The notes below the pieces were generated by a model that had not been told where the DNA came from, made no database searches, and saw only the letters and a program-made list of their open reading frames with translations. Shown in pieces: positions 1 to 11,379 of a stretch of 64,000 bases of DNA. This DNA comes from Diplolepis rosae (lineage: Eukaryota; Arthropoda; Insecta; Hymenoptera; Diplolepididae): positions 506,001 through 570,000 of the forward strand of contig JAPYXD010000308.1 of assembly GCA_030998225.1 (NCBI GenBank), written 5' to 3'. How positions within the stretch are numbered: the first letter of the stretch is position 1; the number at the start of each line of letters is the position of its first letter. Position numbers and translations under genes: made by a program.

Positions 1-291
1 AGAAAGTGCGAAATTACTTTCCTGTACCAGTGAAATTGCGAATTTCAAGAAAAACATTACATAAATAGGCACATAACCCAAAACTAATTCACTGAATACC
101 TTAGTTCAAGCTGGACTTCAGTTTATCTAACCTCTTTCCGCGCACTCTACATGCACGGTAAATGACACATTTTAAAATATTTTTCACAGAAAACATCGTG
201 TGCATCGCATACGAGAATTTGAATTTGTTAACATGAGCGGTACTGTAGAACTAGTGACATTTAAGCCTTACATAAAACTATACTCTCGCAT
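1..291. other. 3' flank of neurochondrin
   Basis: AT-rich sequence downstream of the minus-strand neurochondrin stop. I see no coding frame, RNA gene or repeat and no convincing polyadenylation hexamer, so the transcript 3' end is not defined here. Confidence 0.4.
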
Positions 292-2541
292 CTAATCTCC
301 AAAGAGATGTTTGCCTAATTCCATCATACGATGATTTCTGCAAACTGTTAAAGCTCCACACTTTTTCAATACTGCTGCAACGCTTTTATCTGCTTCAACT
401 AAATGGCAAAGCAAGTCCTCATATGCAGATTTGACATTAGGTTGCAATCCACCGATTTTTACTTTTTTCAATGTCTCAATTATCCCTTCAGCCCAACCAG
501 ACTCGATCGCGAATTCTGAGAGCCATGGAACCATTTGTAGTACTCCAGCCATTGTCTGCATTCCTAAAAACCATAGTTCCATGATTTCCATCCAGTGTTC
601 CTTGTATGACATCGCAACGACTAGCTCCGTTGGATCGTTACTTTCATCCACTATGTAAGCATCCCAAAGAAATCGAATTGTGGCTTGGATATAACGACAA
701 ATCGAGAAATCATTCTTCTTAACTCGCTTTGCTTGCTGTTTCAACAGGAGAAGTCCCAAAACGGCCAAGTGTCCATGTAGAACCAAATTATCGGGGATTT
801 GCTTCAATTCTGGTAAATTATTAAAAATAAATTTCAACAGGGAAATGAAAGTTGGAGATTCTTCGACAAGTTTGGCCTCTAAGACAGTTATATTCATAAG
901 AATGTTACAAATGGAAACCATCGCCGCTCTTGAATTTTTCATCTCTTCCAAAACTTGGGGCTCCAATTCCTTCTCTGGTTCCTTCAAGGCCTTCAGCCGT
1001 TCTGCCCTCGGCACAGGCGGCTTTTTGTAGTGAACAATGGTCCAGTGATATGACATACATTCAAAAAGTACTTCATCTTGCTTGTGTTTTAATAAAACTT
1101 TTCTGGCCTCCTCTTCTACTGCCAGGTAACATAATGCAGGCAACATGAGCCTTAGAATGTCCATATCGCTGATTGGGTCGTGATTAACAGGTTCTCCAGA
1201 TGAAGTTCCTTCGTCTGACTTTGCTCCCGCTTTAGCTTTTTCAGCAAGCTTCCTATTTCGGTGTGCGTAAAAAGTATCATTCGCGATTGACAGCACAAAA
1301 GGAAGAACTGCGTAAACCTGATTACGCATCGAGGATGTTTCCTGGGCGAGCCATGCAGCCAAGACCCTGATCAACGCACATACGAAAATTCGCTCCTTAA
1401 TATCTTTTAGCTCTTTCATTTTTGACACAGCAGTTAATAAACCAAGAACTGCCGAAAAGACAGCCTTCAACGAAGTGTACAAAGATTGTTTTTCATTCTG
1501 TTCAAAATCCAGTTGGTCATTCGTGATGTAGTTCAAAGAAATTTCCAGGATCGTGAAGCAGGCGACAAGTAAATCTGCATTTGAAACAACAGTCTTCAGT
1601 TGCTTTCCTTCTAATTGCAGGCGCACCTCAATAGCTGCAAGTTGGATTAATGGAAGGATATAAAGTTTTTCTTTTTCATCGTATGCCACTGCCCAATCGA
1701 CTCCTAGGATATCTAGCATTACCGAAGAGAGTTTCAAAGCAGGATCTCGCTGATTTTTTCCTATCTTTGACCGAAGGATTTTGGATAGACATTTTCGGAT
1801 ACTCTCAGGCCAGGAGTGTTCCTTTGCTGTAGAATAAATCAGATCCTTTCTACATGAAGCTAGTAAACTATACAAAATGGAGCAGAGTTCAAATTTTCTT
1901 TCAGAGTTGTCAGTCTCAAAATCGAGAGCGATTTTGTTAAGAATCGTATTAAAAGGAGCAGTATCAAGCGCGTCCCAAGCCTGGGGTCCAAACCTATTCA
2001 CGAGGGTCACGAGAATATTCAAAGCTTCATCGGTTTTGAAGCTTTTCTCAGAGTATATATCACACATCTTTACAATAGCTTTTTGTTCCAAAAGCGCTTT
2101 TTGCCCTTCTGGTTGTTGTGCAATGCATTGCAAACAAGTATAAGCCTCACTAACTATAATCAAAGTATCGTCGGGAGCGTCTTCATCAGCTTGAGACACT
2201 ATTTCCAACAGGGCAGGTATATGTCCGATCATATCCGGATGTCTGGCCAATTCAGGTTCTTTGCAAAATGCAGAAAGAATTGACAATGCTACGGATTTGT
2301 AGACTTGAGCAGGGCAATCCACAGGGACACTGTTACTGGAAAGCAGTTTTCTTAAAAATTTTGCACCGATTGCCTCAAAAAGCATTTTCTTTGCCGCTAA
2401 AGAGCAATTTTGTCCAGGGACTAACTTGGTCACCATGAACAAAGCAGCAAATTTTTCCGAATCAGTGTCCACCATTTTCAGGATCGCGGCGCATTTTTTC
2501 ACACCTTCCGGTATAGCACTGTCCGAATTATCACACTCCAT
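292..2541 (-). CDS. NCDN: Neurochondrin homologue, intron-less
   Basis: A single uninterrupted 749-codon frame whose product resembles neurochondrin along its length; vertebrate neurochondrin is about 730 residues, so it looks complete. It is rich in leucine/alanine helices as expected for the armadillo/HEAT-like neurochondrin fold. Recognisable stretches are the N-terminal KCAAILKMVDTDSEKFAALF region, the LVTKLVPG segment and the C-terminal YEDLLCHLVEADKSVAAVL region; no signal peptide or membrane anchor is evident. Neurochondrin is a cytoplasmic protein linked in vertebrates to neurite outgrowth and CaMKII inhibition; the role here is inferred from homology only. The start is the first ATG of the frame (minus strand, 2539-2541), preceded by an A/T-rich leader; the frame ends in TAG at 292-294. 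No introns are needed. It is the only intact host gene wholly inside the window. Confidence 0.93.
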   Translation of the reverse strand: MECDNSDSAIPEGVKKCAAILKMVDTDSEKFAALFMVTKLVPGQNCSLAAKKMLFEAIGAKFLRKLLSSNSVPVDCPAQVYKSVALSILSAFCKEPELARHPDMIGHIPALLEIVSQADEDAPDDTLIIVSEAYTCLQCIAQQPEGQKALLEQKAIVKMCDIYSEKSFKTDEALNILVTLVNRFGPQAWDALDTAPFNTILNKIALDFETDNSERKFELCSILYSLLASCRKDLIYSTAKEHSWPESIRKCLSKILRSKIGKNQRDPALKLSSVMLDILGVDWAVAYDEKEKLYILPLIQLAAIEVRLQLEGKQLKTVVSNADLLVACFTILEISLNYITNDQLDFEQNEKQSLYTSLKAVFSAVLGLLTAVSKMKELKDIKERIFVCALIRVLAAWLAQETSSMRNQVYAVLPFVLSIANDTFYAHRNRKLAEKAKAGAKSDEGTSSGEPVNHDPISDMDILRLMLPALCYLAVEEEARKVLLKHKQDEVLFECMSYHWTIVHYKKPPVPRAERLKALKEPEKELEPQVLEEMKNSRAAMVSICNILMNITVLEAKLVEESPTFISLLKFIFNNLPELKQIPDNLVLHGHLAVLGLLLLKQQAKRVKKNDFSICRYIQATIRFLWDAYIVDESNDPTELVVAMSYKEHWMEIMELWFLGMQTMAGVLQMVPWLSEFAIESGWAEGIIETLKKVKIGGLQPNVKSAYEDLLCHLVEADKSVAAVLKKCGALTVCRNHRMMELGKHLFGD

Positions 2542-3060
2542 TGTTGAGAAGTATTAAGTTCTTGAAAGTTAGCTCCAATAGGATGTTTTACTTTTGAGAA
2601 ATTAGTTATAGATTGTTTACCGAATCCGAGATGTACCAAGTCTCATTCAACTTCATGTCTTGCGCGCAATGTAGCCACAAACCAACTGGCATCGCTCCCA
2701 TAGTTAGGTTACACGTACTAGCCTTGCCCTTTGACACACTCACTTTCGGTGCACTAAAATAACCTGGTACTAAAATTAACAGCGATCGAATCCACCCCTT
2801 GGGCGAGAAGAAATGAAACTAACTGAAGTTTTAGCATATCTGAAGTATTTGTAGAAAGAGTCCGATTCTAATTTTGAACGTGTCGAATCTCACGGAGAGC
2901 TTGAAGTAAACAATCTATTTCTTCCGGATGTAGAGAAGAAAAACAACCGTTGCTCCTCGTACACGAAAAATTGGACGTTTTCACGAGTAATTTGAGAACA
3001 TTACTGCCAGGACTTACGTAGAGAGACAGTCCTGCAAAAAAAAAAATTTACTAATTGTAA
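2542..3060. promoter_or_regulatory. Probable neurochondrin 5' region
   Basis: Upstream of the minus-strand neurochondrin start the base composition is less AT-biased than the DNA beyond 3060, with several CG dinucleotides around 2640-3010, as often seen near insect housekeeping promoters. No TATA box or initiator can be assigned with confidence. The call rests on position and composition only. Confidence 0.3.
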
Positions 3061-4082
3061 TGAATAGGACGTCTTGAATATTGTAATATTAGAAATTATT
3101 CTAGTTGGACACTGTTTGAAGATTATTTAAAAATTATTTTATTAATTATATAATTTTAATGCAGTATTTTCCCACAAATATAACTTTAAAATTTATATGA
3201 CGTTGTACACAATAAGAAATCGATATTTATTCTATGAAATTTCCAATAAAATTATTGTAGCAGTAACAAAAATAAAAATAAACTTTTTTATATTTTCTAT
3301 TTTATAAAAGAAGTCAACAATAAATTATTTTTGGTTATCGCTCATCAACAAATAATGAAGCAGAAAGAAATGTTGATGGTAATAACATTTGGAAATTAAG
3401 ATTATTTAATTTTGTTTTATTTGTCTCTTCTCATTAAACAAATTCTGCACAATAACAGATTACATTTACTAGTTTTGAAACTTATGAACATCATTCTTTA
3501 AATATAAATGGAAACATGTAAAGTAAAAGAAGTAAGGTAAATATCCTTGAAGTCGAAAGTTTAAGAGAATTGATCATCTCCAAATATTCATAAAATTGTC
3601 TATGAAGGATTGCTTGAAAAACTGTTGGTACTAATCAAAGCATTGAGTAGCATAGAATATTATTAAAATTGTTTTTTCAATATGTTTATTGTCGGTTTTA
3701 ATTTATAATATCTTAAAAGCGAAAAAGTGTCAATTTCCCAGTAACTATGATAGCTATATATTTGTTATCGAATTAATTTTGTTTTTATGTCGAGCATTGT
3801 AAAAAGTTTTGGATAATTTTTAGCTTCAACATTTAATTTCCTTCTTCAAAACAGTTTAAAATTACAATTACGAATTCATTTTTTCATACCTTTCTAATTT
3901 TTACAAAACTTGTTTTTCAGTTAAAATTTTTTTCAGATTTCATAATTCAAATTTAACACAAGTAGAAGAAAGATTTTTTCTAGCACTGTTAGTATATGAA
4001 TTTAATATTTTCTTCATTAAAAATCATATGGGTGTCTATTAGATTTCGTCAGTTAGGGACAATAAGAAAATTGAAACAAATC
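3061..4082. other. AT-rich intergenic DNA
   Basis: About 1 kb of AT-rich, low-complexity sequence. No coding frame, tRNA or clear inverted repeat is visible. Confidence 0.5.
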
Positions 4083-4508
4083 AGAGAAAGAGGCAAACAA
4101 GTACTTATTCAGAAATGAATGCCTTTACCCCATTTTAAGCTGGTAGCATTGGCGATATAGAAAGAATCATTTCAAAAATTATATTCTCTTTCTTCCTTTC
4201 TTTCTACGCTTCTAGTCAAATTTTAGAATTTTAATTCGCAAATTTGTAAGATCCACGACCTTTTAAAGTTTTTGAGGGGTTGTCTCGAGGGGTAACAAAA
4301 GTTCATAAGGGGATTTTGATTGACATAAAAATTTTTATATAACACCATTATTTCGAAAATTATGTGGATCCCCTTATGAACACTGGCTTTTCATATGGAG
4401 AAAAAGAATACAATTATTTTTAAAATCAATTTTTTACAATATTGCCAGTATTACCATCTTGAAATGGAGTAAAGAAGATTAATTTCTGAATAGGTACTTT
4501 CTTGCTCC
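4083..4508. mobile_element. Imperfect palindromic element (MITE-like)
   Basis: The left part (CAAGTACTTATTCAGAAAT near 4094) is mirrored as an inverted, diverged copy at the right end (around 4480-4508), and both sides keep a block containing CATTTTAAGCTGGTA or its complement-like counterpart. A short inner hairpin has arms near 4298-4314 and 4367-4383 around TTCATAAGGGGA. No coding capacity. The architecture is that of an old foldback or MITE copy; the superfamily is unknown. Confidence 0.6.
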
Positions 4509-4577
4509 CAACCAACGATTCAAAGCACATGTAGAAAATGAATTTTCAAAATTAATTAAAAAAATTTGAAATCATTC

Positions 4578-4740
4578 TGTGGAGAAAAAGACGCATTCGA
4601 CTATGCCGAGATTCGATCGACCCGAGCTCGAATTCCGGCACAGTCGAATGCGTATTTTTTCCACAAAACGATTTTAAATTCTTTAAATTTGAATTTAATT
4701 TGCATTAATGCGATGTAAGAGTTTGAAATTGTCTACGACA
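4578..4740. repeat. tRNA-derived SINE-like fragment
   Basis: Contains the family signature of a tRNA-like block ending in CACAGTCGAATGCG, followed by a T-run, a TCCACA(G/A)AA motif and then TTCTTTAAATTTGAATTT. Closely related segments occur near 22910, 34110, 40760 and 59970. The block is itself palindromic: GACGCATTCGACT on the left mirrors AGTCGAATGCG on the right. It is degenerate, with no functional tRNA fold. Confidence 0.6.
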
Positions 4741-5069
4741 CGAAGAAACAGTTATTTAATATATCTTGTTGTAATGTCTAGATATTCAGTTGTAATTTCT
4801 AAGATATTAATTTCTGCTTATTTTAATATCTTTGGTATTATAGTTGAATATCTAGATATTTTCACTGAATATATAAGATGACTGTCCCATTATTGAATAT
4901 CCATTCTTTTCCGCACAGGTTTCGTTAAAGCGTATGTAATTTTATTCTTGTTGTGTCTCGTTGTCAATGAAAGGTACGTTTGTTTGATCAGTTCCTTCGG
5001 AATTTCAACATTTTATTCTTAAAATGCCAATACTTGAACGTAAATTCTGTACGTAACATCAACTTTAAG

Positions 5070-5420
5070 GGCATATGGTACTTGAGAAATAGTAGCCTGT
5101 TCATGTGAACATTTTGGTTCAGTTTTTATATGTTTGTCTCAAAAATATATAAAATTCTGTTTTTAAAATTTGAGAAAAGGTAGAGAGAATAAATACAGAC
5201 GTAGATAGATTACTTTTGTTTTTGATAATAAAACAAAAATTTTCCGATGTGTTTTGCTAAAATTGAACTTTTTTTCATCTTTGAAACCAAAAGTAGTCTA
5301 TCTACGTCAATTTTTATCTTCTCTATCATTTACATAATTTCTAAAACAAAATTCTATGTATTTTGGGCACAAACATGTAGAAACCTAAAATCATTAAGAT
5401 TTGCTAATTTCCTAAGTATT
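5070..5420. mobile_element. Palindromic MITE-like element, family P
   Basis: Imperfect inverted repeat centred near 5240: AGACGTAGATAGATTACTTT on the left mirrors AGTAGTCTATCTACGTC on the right, with outer arms sharing the ATA(T/A)AAAATTCT(G/A)T block. A related inverted structure lies at 53160-53340 and a degenerate copy at about 19555-19665, so this is a dispersed family. No protein coding. Confidence 0.6.
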
Positions 5421-6318
5421 ACACGCCTCTATAAATTATATATGTAATCACACACTAAATAATAATAATACTATGCTGATTATAATGCGTGGTATACTTA
5501 TAGCTGATAATCAGCGGAATTTCAGTGATTCAAATTTAGCGAGAATAAAGTAGCAGTGGCATATTTTACAAGTCGGAGCAGTAGGCTTAACTAATTTTTT
5601 TTTCTATTGATCTTGAGGAAAAAGTGAATGGTTGGATATTCACGTGAGCGAACATTAACTCAAAATATCTAGCGTATCATTTTAATAAATTTTCACTTTG
5701 CCATAGGAATATTAATACATAAACTGCTTTCGAGATGAAAGTGAGGTCTTAGAAAGGGGACAAAGATGACGATTTGTTGCACAGCACGGCTATTAATGGT
5801 TCCTTAGAACGAGAATATCCACGGTGGGCAAAGCTCTATATTGGGCATCGGCTCATATTACATGAAGACTATTTTCGTAGCCGCGTAGTGGGGAGCGGGT
5901 GAAATTCACGAACCAATTCAAGGATAGAAGATGTTATATATTAAAGCTTGAACACAAAAATTAACCTGTCAGGTTAATTTCATCCCTTATCAAAATTTAT
6001 TGAAATAAAATTGCTATTCGCAATGAGAAATATTTAAAAAACAGAATTTTAAATTCCCTTATTATGATTTTAAAAATGAAGTTTTTCATTGTAATTTTTC
6101 GTATAAACATATTTTGTGACAGTCTGAAGTTACAATAGGGCTATATCAAGATAGTCTATTTAAGGCGGTCTGATCAGTTTCCAACCTGTACTCGAACAGA
6201 CCAGCGTAAAATTTAAATAAAATTTAGACAAGCATTATTAAAAAATTATTTATTCAATTATAAATAATAAAATCAATTAATTATCAAAAATAGGCGAAAA
6301 TTCATTCGTCATTATCTA
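5421..6318. other. Intergenic DNA, no gene seen
   Basis: No supported coding frame. The stretch 5740-5960 is less AT-rich than its surroundings, with several CG dinucleotides, but I cannot recognise a protein, tRNA or known repeat there; it could be an unrecognised exon, ncRNA or old transposon. Confidence 0.35.
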
Positions 6319-7599
6319 CACTGAGAGAATTTAATTGTTATATTTTACCGAAGTACTTCGGTAAAGTTGGGACAAAGAGACATTTCGTAAAGTTACGCTT
6401 GTTCCTCAATAAAATAAATTACGTGATTGCTTAATGAAAAAACATGATATTTTAATGAAAGACAGGAAATTATAATGCACAATTCGATAAAAAATGCTGA
6501 AATAGAACAGTGAAAGTCTAACGTGGATTTCGTGAAAACTTTACATTAAATAAAAATGTAGTTCTTCCTCGTTTTTCAATAAAATTATTAATAGGACCAT
6601 TATGTCCTGCGTTCAACGTGTATACACGTCATTGCCTGATTTTAATTCTGCACACTTTGAGGGGTTTTTAAAACTAAATTCCACGCTTAACTGGTTAAAT
6701 GGAACAAGGAGTGACGAAAAAACACGTGAAACTTTAGCATGAGCTCGGTAAAATCTTGTTTACTTTCGGTGAAATTCGGGCGAATTTGGAACTAGTAGAA
6801 AGGAAGAATAAAAATATTCCGTTTCTCTTAAAAAAGCCTAATGTATACCTCCTTCTACGTACGTATTAGGTTTTAGTTTGGTATTAGTTTGGTGTCCTTC
6901 CATCCTGATCCCGGAATCTATACTCGATGTTTTAGATCGGTAGCAGTTGATTGATGTGACAGGGCCCTACGGAAACGTTTGGGTGCCATCTAATTTTCAG
7001 TAATTTTCCAAGCGTCTAAAGAATTCTGAAGTTTTATTTACCTTTTAAGAAAATAAATATTTGAGTCTGAATAATTAATGAAGGGTTGTAAATAAAGACC
7101 CTACCCTCAAAATTTAATTTTTTCTTATTAAAGTTTTTTCTTCTTCTCTAGATCACATTATTTTTAAAACTTATATTTCTTCTGAACTAAAATTAGCCCT
7201 TACAAGTTCATATTTAAAATTTTTTATAAATATAATGTAAATGTAAAATGATCACGGGGGATTCATTCTTGTATACGATTCTGAAAGTATTGTAACATTA
7301 TGCAATTCTCCGTTTTGCCGAGACTTCGGTAATTTCTTGCAAAGACCAGTGAAACTTCACGATTGACTTAAGTGAAACATTAATTTATAATGCGCTACTT
7401 TATTTTTCATACCATAATAATTCATTTCTAACGTACTCAATTTTCACTTCACGCTCGTCAAAGTTCCACGAAATTTTTGTTATACTGTATCGCTTTTTAT
7501 TCAATAAGTACTAAAAATTATGCGAAACTAATAAAATGTCTCTTTGTCTCCATTTTACCGAAGTTTCCGCTAAAACTTAACGATCGAATTCTCTCAGTG
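6319..7599. mobile_element. TA-flanked non-autonomous DNA transposon, 1.28 kb
   Basis: Ends are inverted: CACTGAGAGAATT at 6319 and AATTCTCTCAGTG ending at 7599, each flanked by TA (6317-6318 and 7600-7601). Subterminal blocks are also inverted: TTTTACCGAAG with GACAAAGAGACATTT on the left, and their complements on the right near 7530-7570. The interior is AT-rich without a transposase. The terminal CACTG resembles CACTA-type ends, but a TA target duplication also fits other superfamilies, so I leave it unclassified. Confidence 0.72.
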
Positions 7600-9130
7600 T
7601 ACATATGATTTTATTATATTCTTACATATTTGTTCAATAATATAGAAAAATTTTAATTCATTGACTCTTTTATGTCATAATTGGCAATATAGTTGAAATA
7701 TTCTTACATTTATGAATAATCGACTCTCCTGTGCATAAGAAATGTATAAATATGTGAAACGCACCAGATTGGTTAAGCAATAATCTGAAATGGAGTTTTG
7801 AAAGTTCAAAGATAAAGGATATCCGTAGCAATTCTAAATGTAGTTATAAATAAGGGAAATTTATCAGCTTGATGTAGAACCTACTTTAAGTCCATACCGA
7901 GAAGTATATCGCAATAGTATATAGTATTATTATTATTATATAGTATTATATACATATACACGGATATTTTTCCGAAGATCCTATATATACTTTTTATGAT
8001 GAAACTTAGAATTTCATCGAAAAAAAGAAATAATGGCCTAGATTAATTTAAGCATAGTCAAACAACGCAATTGTTTCAAATTTTATTGTATAGTTTTTGA
8101 AAAAATCATAGTAATGCAAATACTTCTAAAAAGTACTTTAGATTTTAAAAGAGTTTAGATAGAATAATTTGATTAGAAAGTGTCAGTTTTTTAGATACGC
8201 AAAATTTTTATTACTTTGTAAATTGACATAAACTTCAGAAATTATGAAATTCTTATATTTAATACTTTAGAATTTAGTAATTAATTTATTAAAAGGCTCA
8301 TCATTTAAAAATGTAGAAACATAATAATTCTTAAAATTTCTTTATTATATAAAATTGTTAGTAAAACAAGGATAAAATGTACCCAACATTTTTTGGGAAA
8401 TATCGCAAGTGCTGTGATAGCATAGGCTAGGTGTGTTAAAAATCTAATAGATAATCGTAAAAGAGGAGCCAGAATTAGGGAGAGGATAAGAGGCCCCTCT
8501 CTTGTAGGAAAAAGTGACTCCGTCACAGAAAACGCTGACTGTTGTATTATATTAAATACTATAAAAGAGGCCAACTACAGGAGCAATGTATTCAATATTT
8601 ATTATTCAGTATTCAGTCTTCTTCGTAATTTAACCACGTTCATGTAAAAAGGGAAAGTGCAGCATCTTCATTAAAATAAACTCCAAGAATTAAAATTGTG
8701 CGTAATCGTAAATTTCGACCGGTTTCCATCTACAAACCTAAGGTTCGGGAGTCATAAATTTCATCGTGTCTAGTTTGAAGATCTTTGAAAAATCTTAGAC
8801 TGAGTGAAAGGAGGAATAATCGCTTGTTCTCTCTCATACCTGCGAGGAAAGTAGTTTCATCGCAATTACACCTGTGGGGATCATTTGCTCTAACCCACCC
8901 ATATCCGTAGGGATCATCACTCCGTCTTACTCAACAAATGAAGGGATTATCTGTGAATTAGATCAAATCTTCAAGGTACCGTAACTTCTCTCCCTGTTTT
9001 CTTCTCTTCATATTTTTTCAACTATCCTGTGCCAATATTTTGCAAACGTTTTATTTTGTTTATAAAATTAATTAACTTGTTTAAATAAATTAAATTAGTA
9101 TAACCTTATAATCATTATGTCTTTCATTGA
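7600..9130. other. AT-rich intergenic DNA with a repeat piece
   Basis: No gene recognised. The segment at about 7965-8155 is a diverged copy of 52660-52840 (shared blocks ATCCTATATATA, CATCGAAAAAAAGAAA and TTTCAAATTTTATT), so it belongs to a dispersed repeat. An 89-codon open frame on the minus strand (8305-8574) has no recognisable domain. Confidence 0.4.
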
Positions 9131-9584
9131 CAATATTTTAATGTAAATAAAAAACCATGTTTTTGTGGTAGTCCCGGTAGAAAGTCTCTAATAAATTTTT
9201 GATTTCGGAAAACTTCCAGCGACAAAGTTGTTTCTTACCGTTACAGGAAGTTTTCTGCAAGTTTTCAGAAATATTTGTTTATTATTGCGGATTTTGCAGC
9301 GATGTATTTCGAAAGTCGCTCCGCCGTCTTACGCATTTTTAGCTGTATGAAGATCAGGAGCGCTTAGCATGGCTCACGGAGTCGATTAATTTTCAGTGAC
9401 GCATTTTTTACATCGCTGCCAAGTCCGCAATAATAAACAAATATTTCTGAAAATTTGCAGAAAACTGCCTGTAACGGTAAGAAACAACTTTGTCGCTGGA
9501 AGTTTTCCGAAATCAAAAATTTATTAGAGACTTTCTACCGGGACTACCACAAAAACATGGTTTTTTATTTACATTAAAATATTG
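9131..9584. mobile_element. Long-armed palindromic element
   Basis: Two near-perfect inverted arms of about 175 bp (9131-9306 and 9410-9584) surround a roughly 100 bp loop. The outermost CAATATTTTAATGTAAATAA is mirrored at the right end, and the innermost ATTTGTTTATTATTGCGGA is mirrored at 9425. No transposase is encoded. High arm identity suggests a recent or conversion-maintained foldback/MITE copy. Confidence 0.78.
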
Positions 9585-10960
9585 TTTAAAGAAAAATGTT
9601 TCATTTAATTCATTGGCTCCGCTAAAATATTCCACGTCTAATGATAAAAAAACAAACGATTTCGTCAAAAATTAACCGAATAATAGCAATTTATGTTTAG
9701 AAAAACACTGATTTTCGATCATTTTTGATGATGAAAAATTGAGTGTTATAAATTATTATCTAAAAAACTATTAAGGTTGCATAAAAATTGTATTGAGATA
9801 AAAAATGCGTCATGAAAAATTCTACAAAACGGTATTTTTGTTTTTGTGAATGACCGAAACAAATTTTTATTACAATTTTCGTGCGCGGACAAAATTTTTC
9901 CGCGATTTCGAGCGCTCGGGGAGTTATTGCTGGTGGCCCTTCATGTGCTGCCAGAAAGATAAGAAAAAGTAGTAGCTAGCGATGGACAATACTTTCAGCG
10001 ACATGTTTTTTACTAACTTTTTAAAATAAAGCATTAATTTTTACAAAAATAACAGCGAGGACTTATTCAACATCCTAATACACAGACATAAAACTCAAAA
10101 ATAATTTTCAATTGTCTTCAATACATTCATCTTGAAAATTATTATTTACATCATCAGGATTATTATACTAGAAACTATTTCAGAATAAAGAATTTCGATA
10201 AAATGTATGGTTTACTAAACGAAAGATTATTAATCTTTATTAAGAAGTGGAATAAATAAGCATTAAAAAAAAATAATAAATCAAATAGTGGCCATTTCTT
10301 TGGAGTGCAAATACGCGCGCCCTTCTCGGGAAGTTCGTGTATAAGTTGGCATATACTTCCGAGATAAAGGAGCTTGACTTTTTTGAAGTCCATGCATTAG
10401 AGTTTGGTCTACCAGTACTGAGATTGAGAAAATTGAATGGGCGCTCTGTAGGGTGAACATTTTCTTGGGAATACGAGCCTAGTTGAGGAAAAGTCATTAG
10501 TTAATTAATATATAAATCAATAATGATTCAAAAATATTTACCTATTAAAAAATGTAAAAAAATAAAGTTTAAAAAAAATTAGGCTCAACACAACTTACAC
10601 TTTTAATTATTTAAATTATATACAATCAAAACCAATGAAGAGGAAATGGAATTACTTCCACAACATTTACATTTCCGCACATCCAATTCAGTTTTATTTC
10701 AAAACAAAAATATCTCATGCTTGTTTCATAAACTGAATATTTTGTATAAAAATAACACTTTAGTATGGTGAATTCCATTTTTATTTTTTAAGAAATGATT
10801 TTATGAATACAATTTTGCTCTTTTTAGACTTCTATTTGTCTTGTAATGCTTTTATAATGCTTCACGCATATGTTTTATGTTAATTGGGATCTAAAAAAAC
10901 AAACAAAAAATTCCATAGACGTACACGGCTTCGACAGCAGTTGATTTTTGACGATCTGTA
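9585..10960. other. Intergenic DNA, no gene seen
   Basis: AT-rich, with two short overlapping minus-strand open frames (10175-10393 and 10240-10497) that show no domain and look like chance. No repeat structure stands out. Confidence 0.4.
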
Positions 10961-10964
10961 TCTC

Positions 10965-11372
10965 GAAATCAATATGTTGTTATTGTAGTCAGCAGTCCTG
11001 GGACTGGTTTGACGCAGTTCTCCATCTGTTCTTATCCTGAGTAAGTCTCTTCATTTCGCAGTACCCGCTACAGCCTGCGTCAACTATAATTTGTTTCACA
11101 TATTTAAATTTTTGTCTCCCTTTCCTTTTGCGTCCCTCTGCACTATCTTCTAAAATTGTTTCTGCCAGTCCCTCATGTCCAAGTGTGTGTCATATCAATC
11201 TGTCGCGGCGCCTTTTTATACTAGCATATAAGCTTCTCTTTTCTTCACTAAATTCAAAACTTCTTTCTCCTTTACCTATGGTCCATGCTTTACAACCATA
11301 GTGTGCCGCGCTCTATAAATATTTTTAGAGTAGTTTCTTTTTGATTTCTAGATCTATATTTGAGACCAGTAA
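10965..11372 (-). mobile_element. LINE 3' end (RT C-terminal remnant)
   Basis: Read on the minus strand, fragments of the typical C-terminal region of an insect non-LTR polyprotein appear in shifting frames: a GCKAWTIGKGERSFEF-like segment, then RRRDRLI and LGHEGLAETILED, and finally a WR..N(Q)S(Q)DC-type ending encoded across the AGTCCTGGGACTGGTTTGA block. A second short copy of that last block lies at about 50235-50340. The frames are heavily broken, so this is a dead 5'-truncated copy. Confidence 0.65.
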
Positions 11373-11379
11373 TTGTGGT

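Noticed and set aside
431..2283. Plus-strand open frames within the neurochondrin gene (431-658, 845-1030, 930-1148, 1650-1832, 1877-2143, 2083-2283)
   Set aside because: They are antisense shadows of a long conserved minus-strand gene and show no domain of their own.
8305..8574. Membrane-protein-like open frame on the minus strand
   Set aside because: Hydrophobic composition arises from AT-rich codons; no homology recognised and no splice or promoter context.
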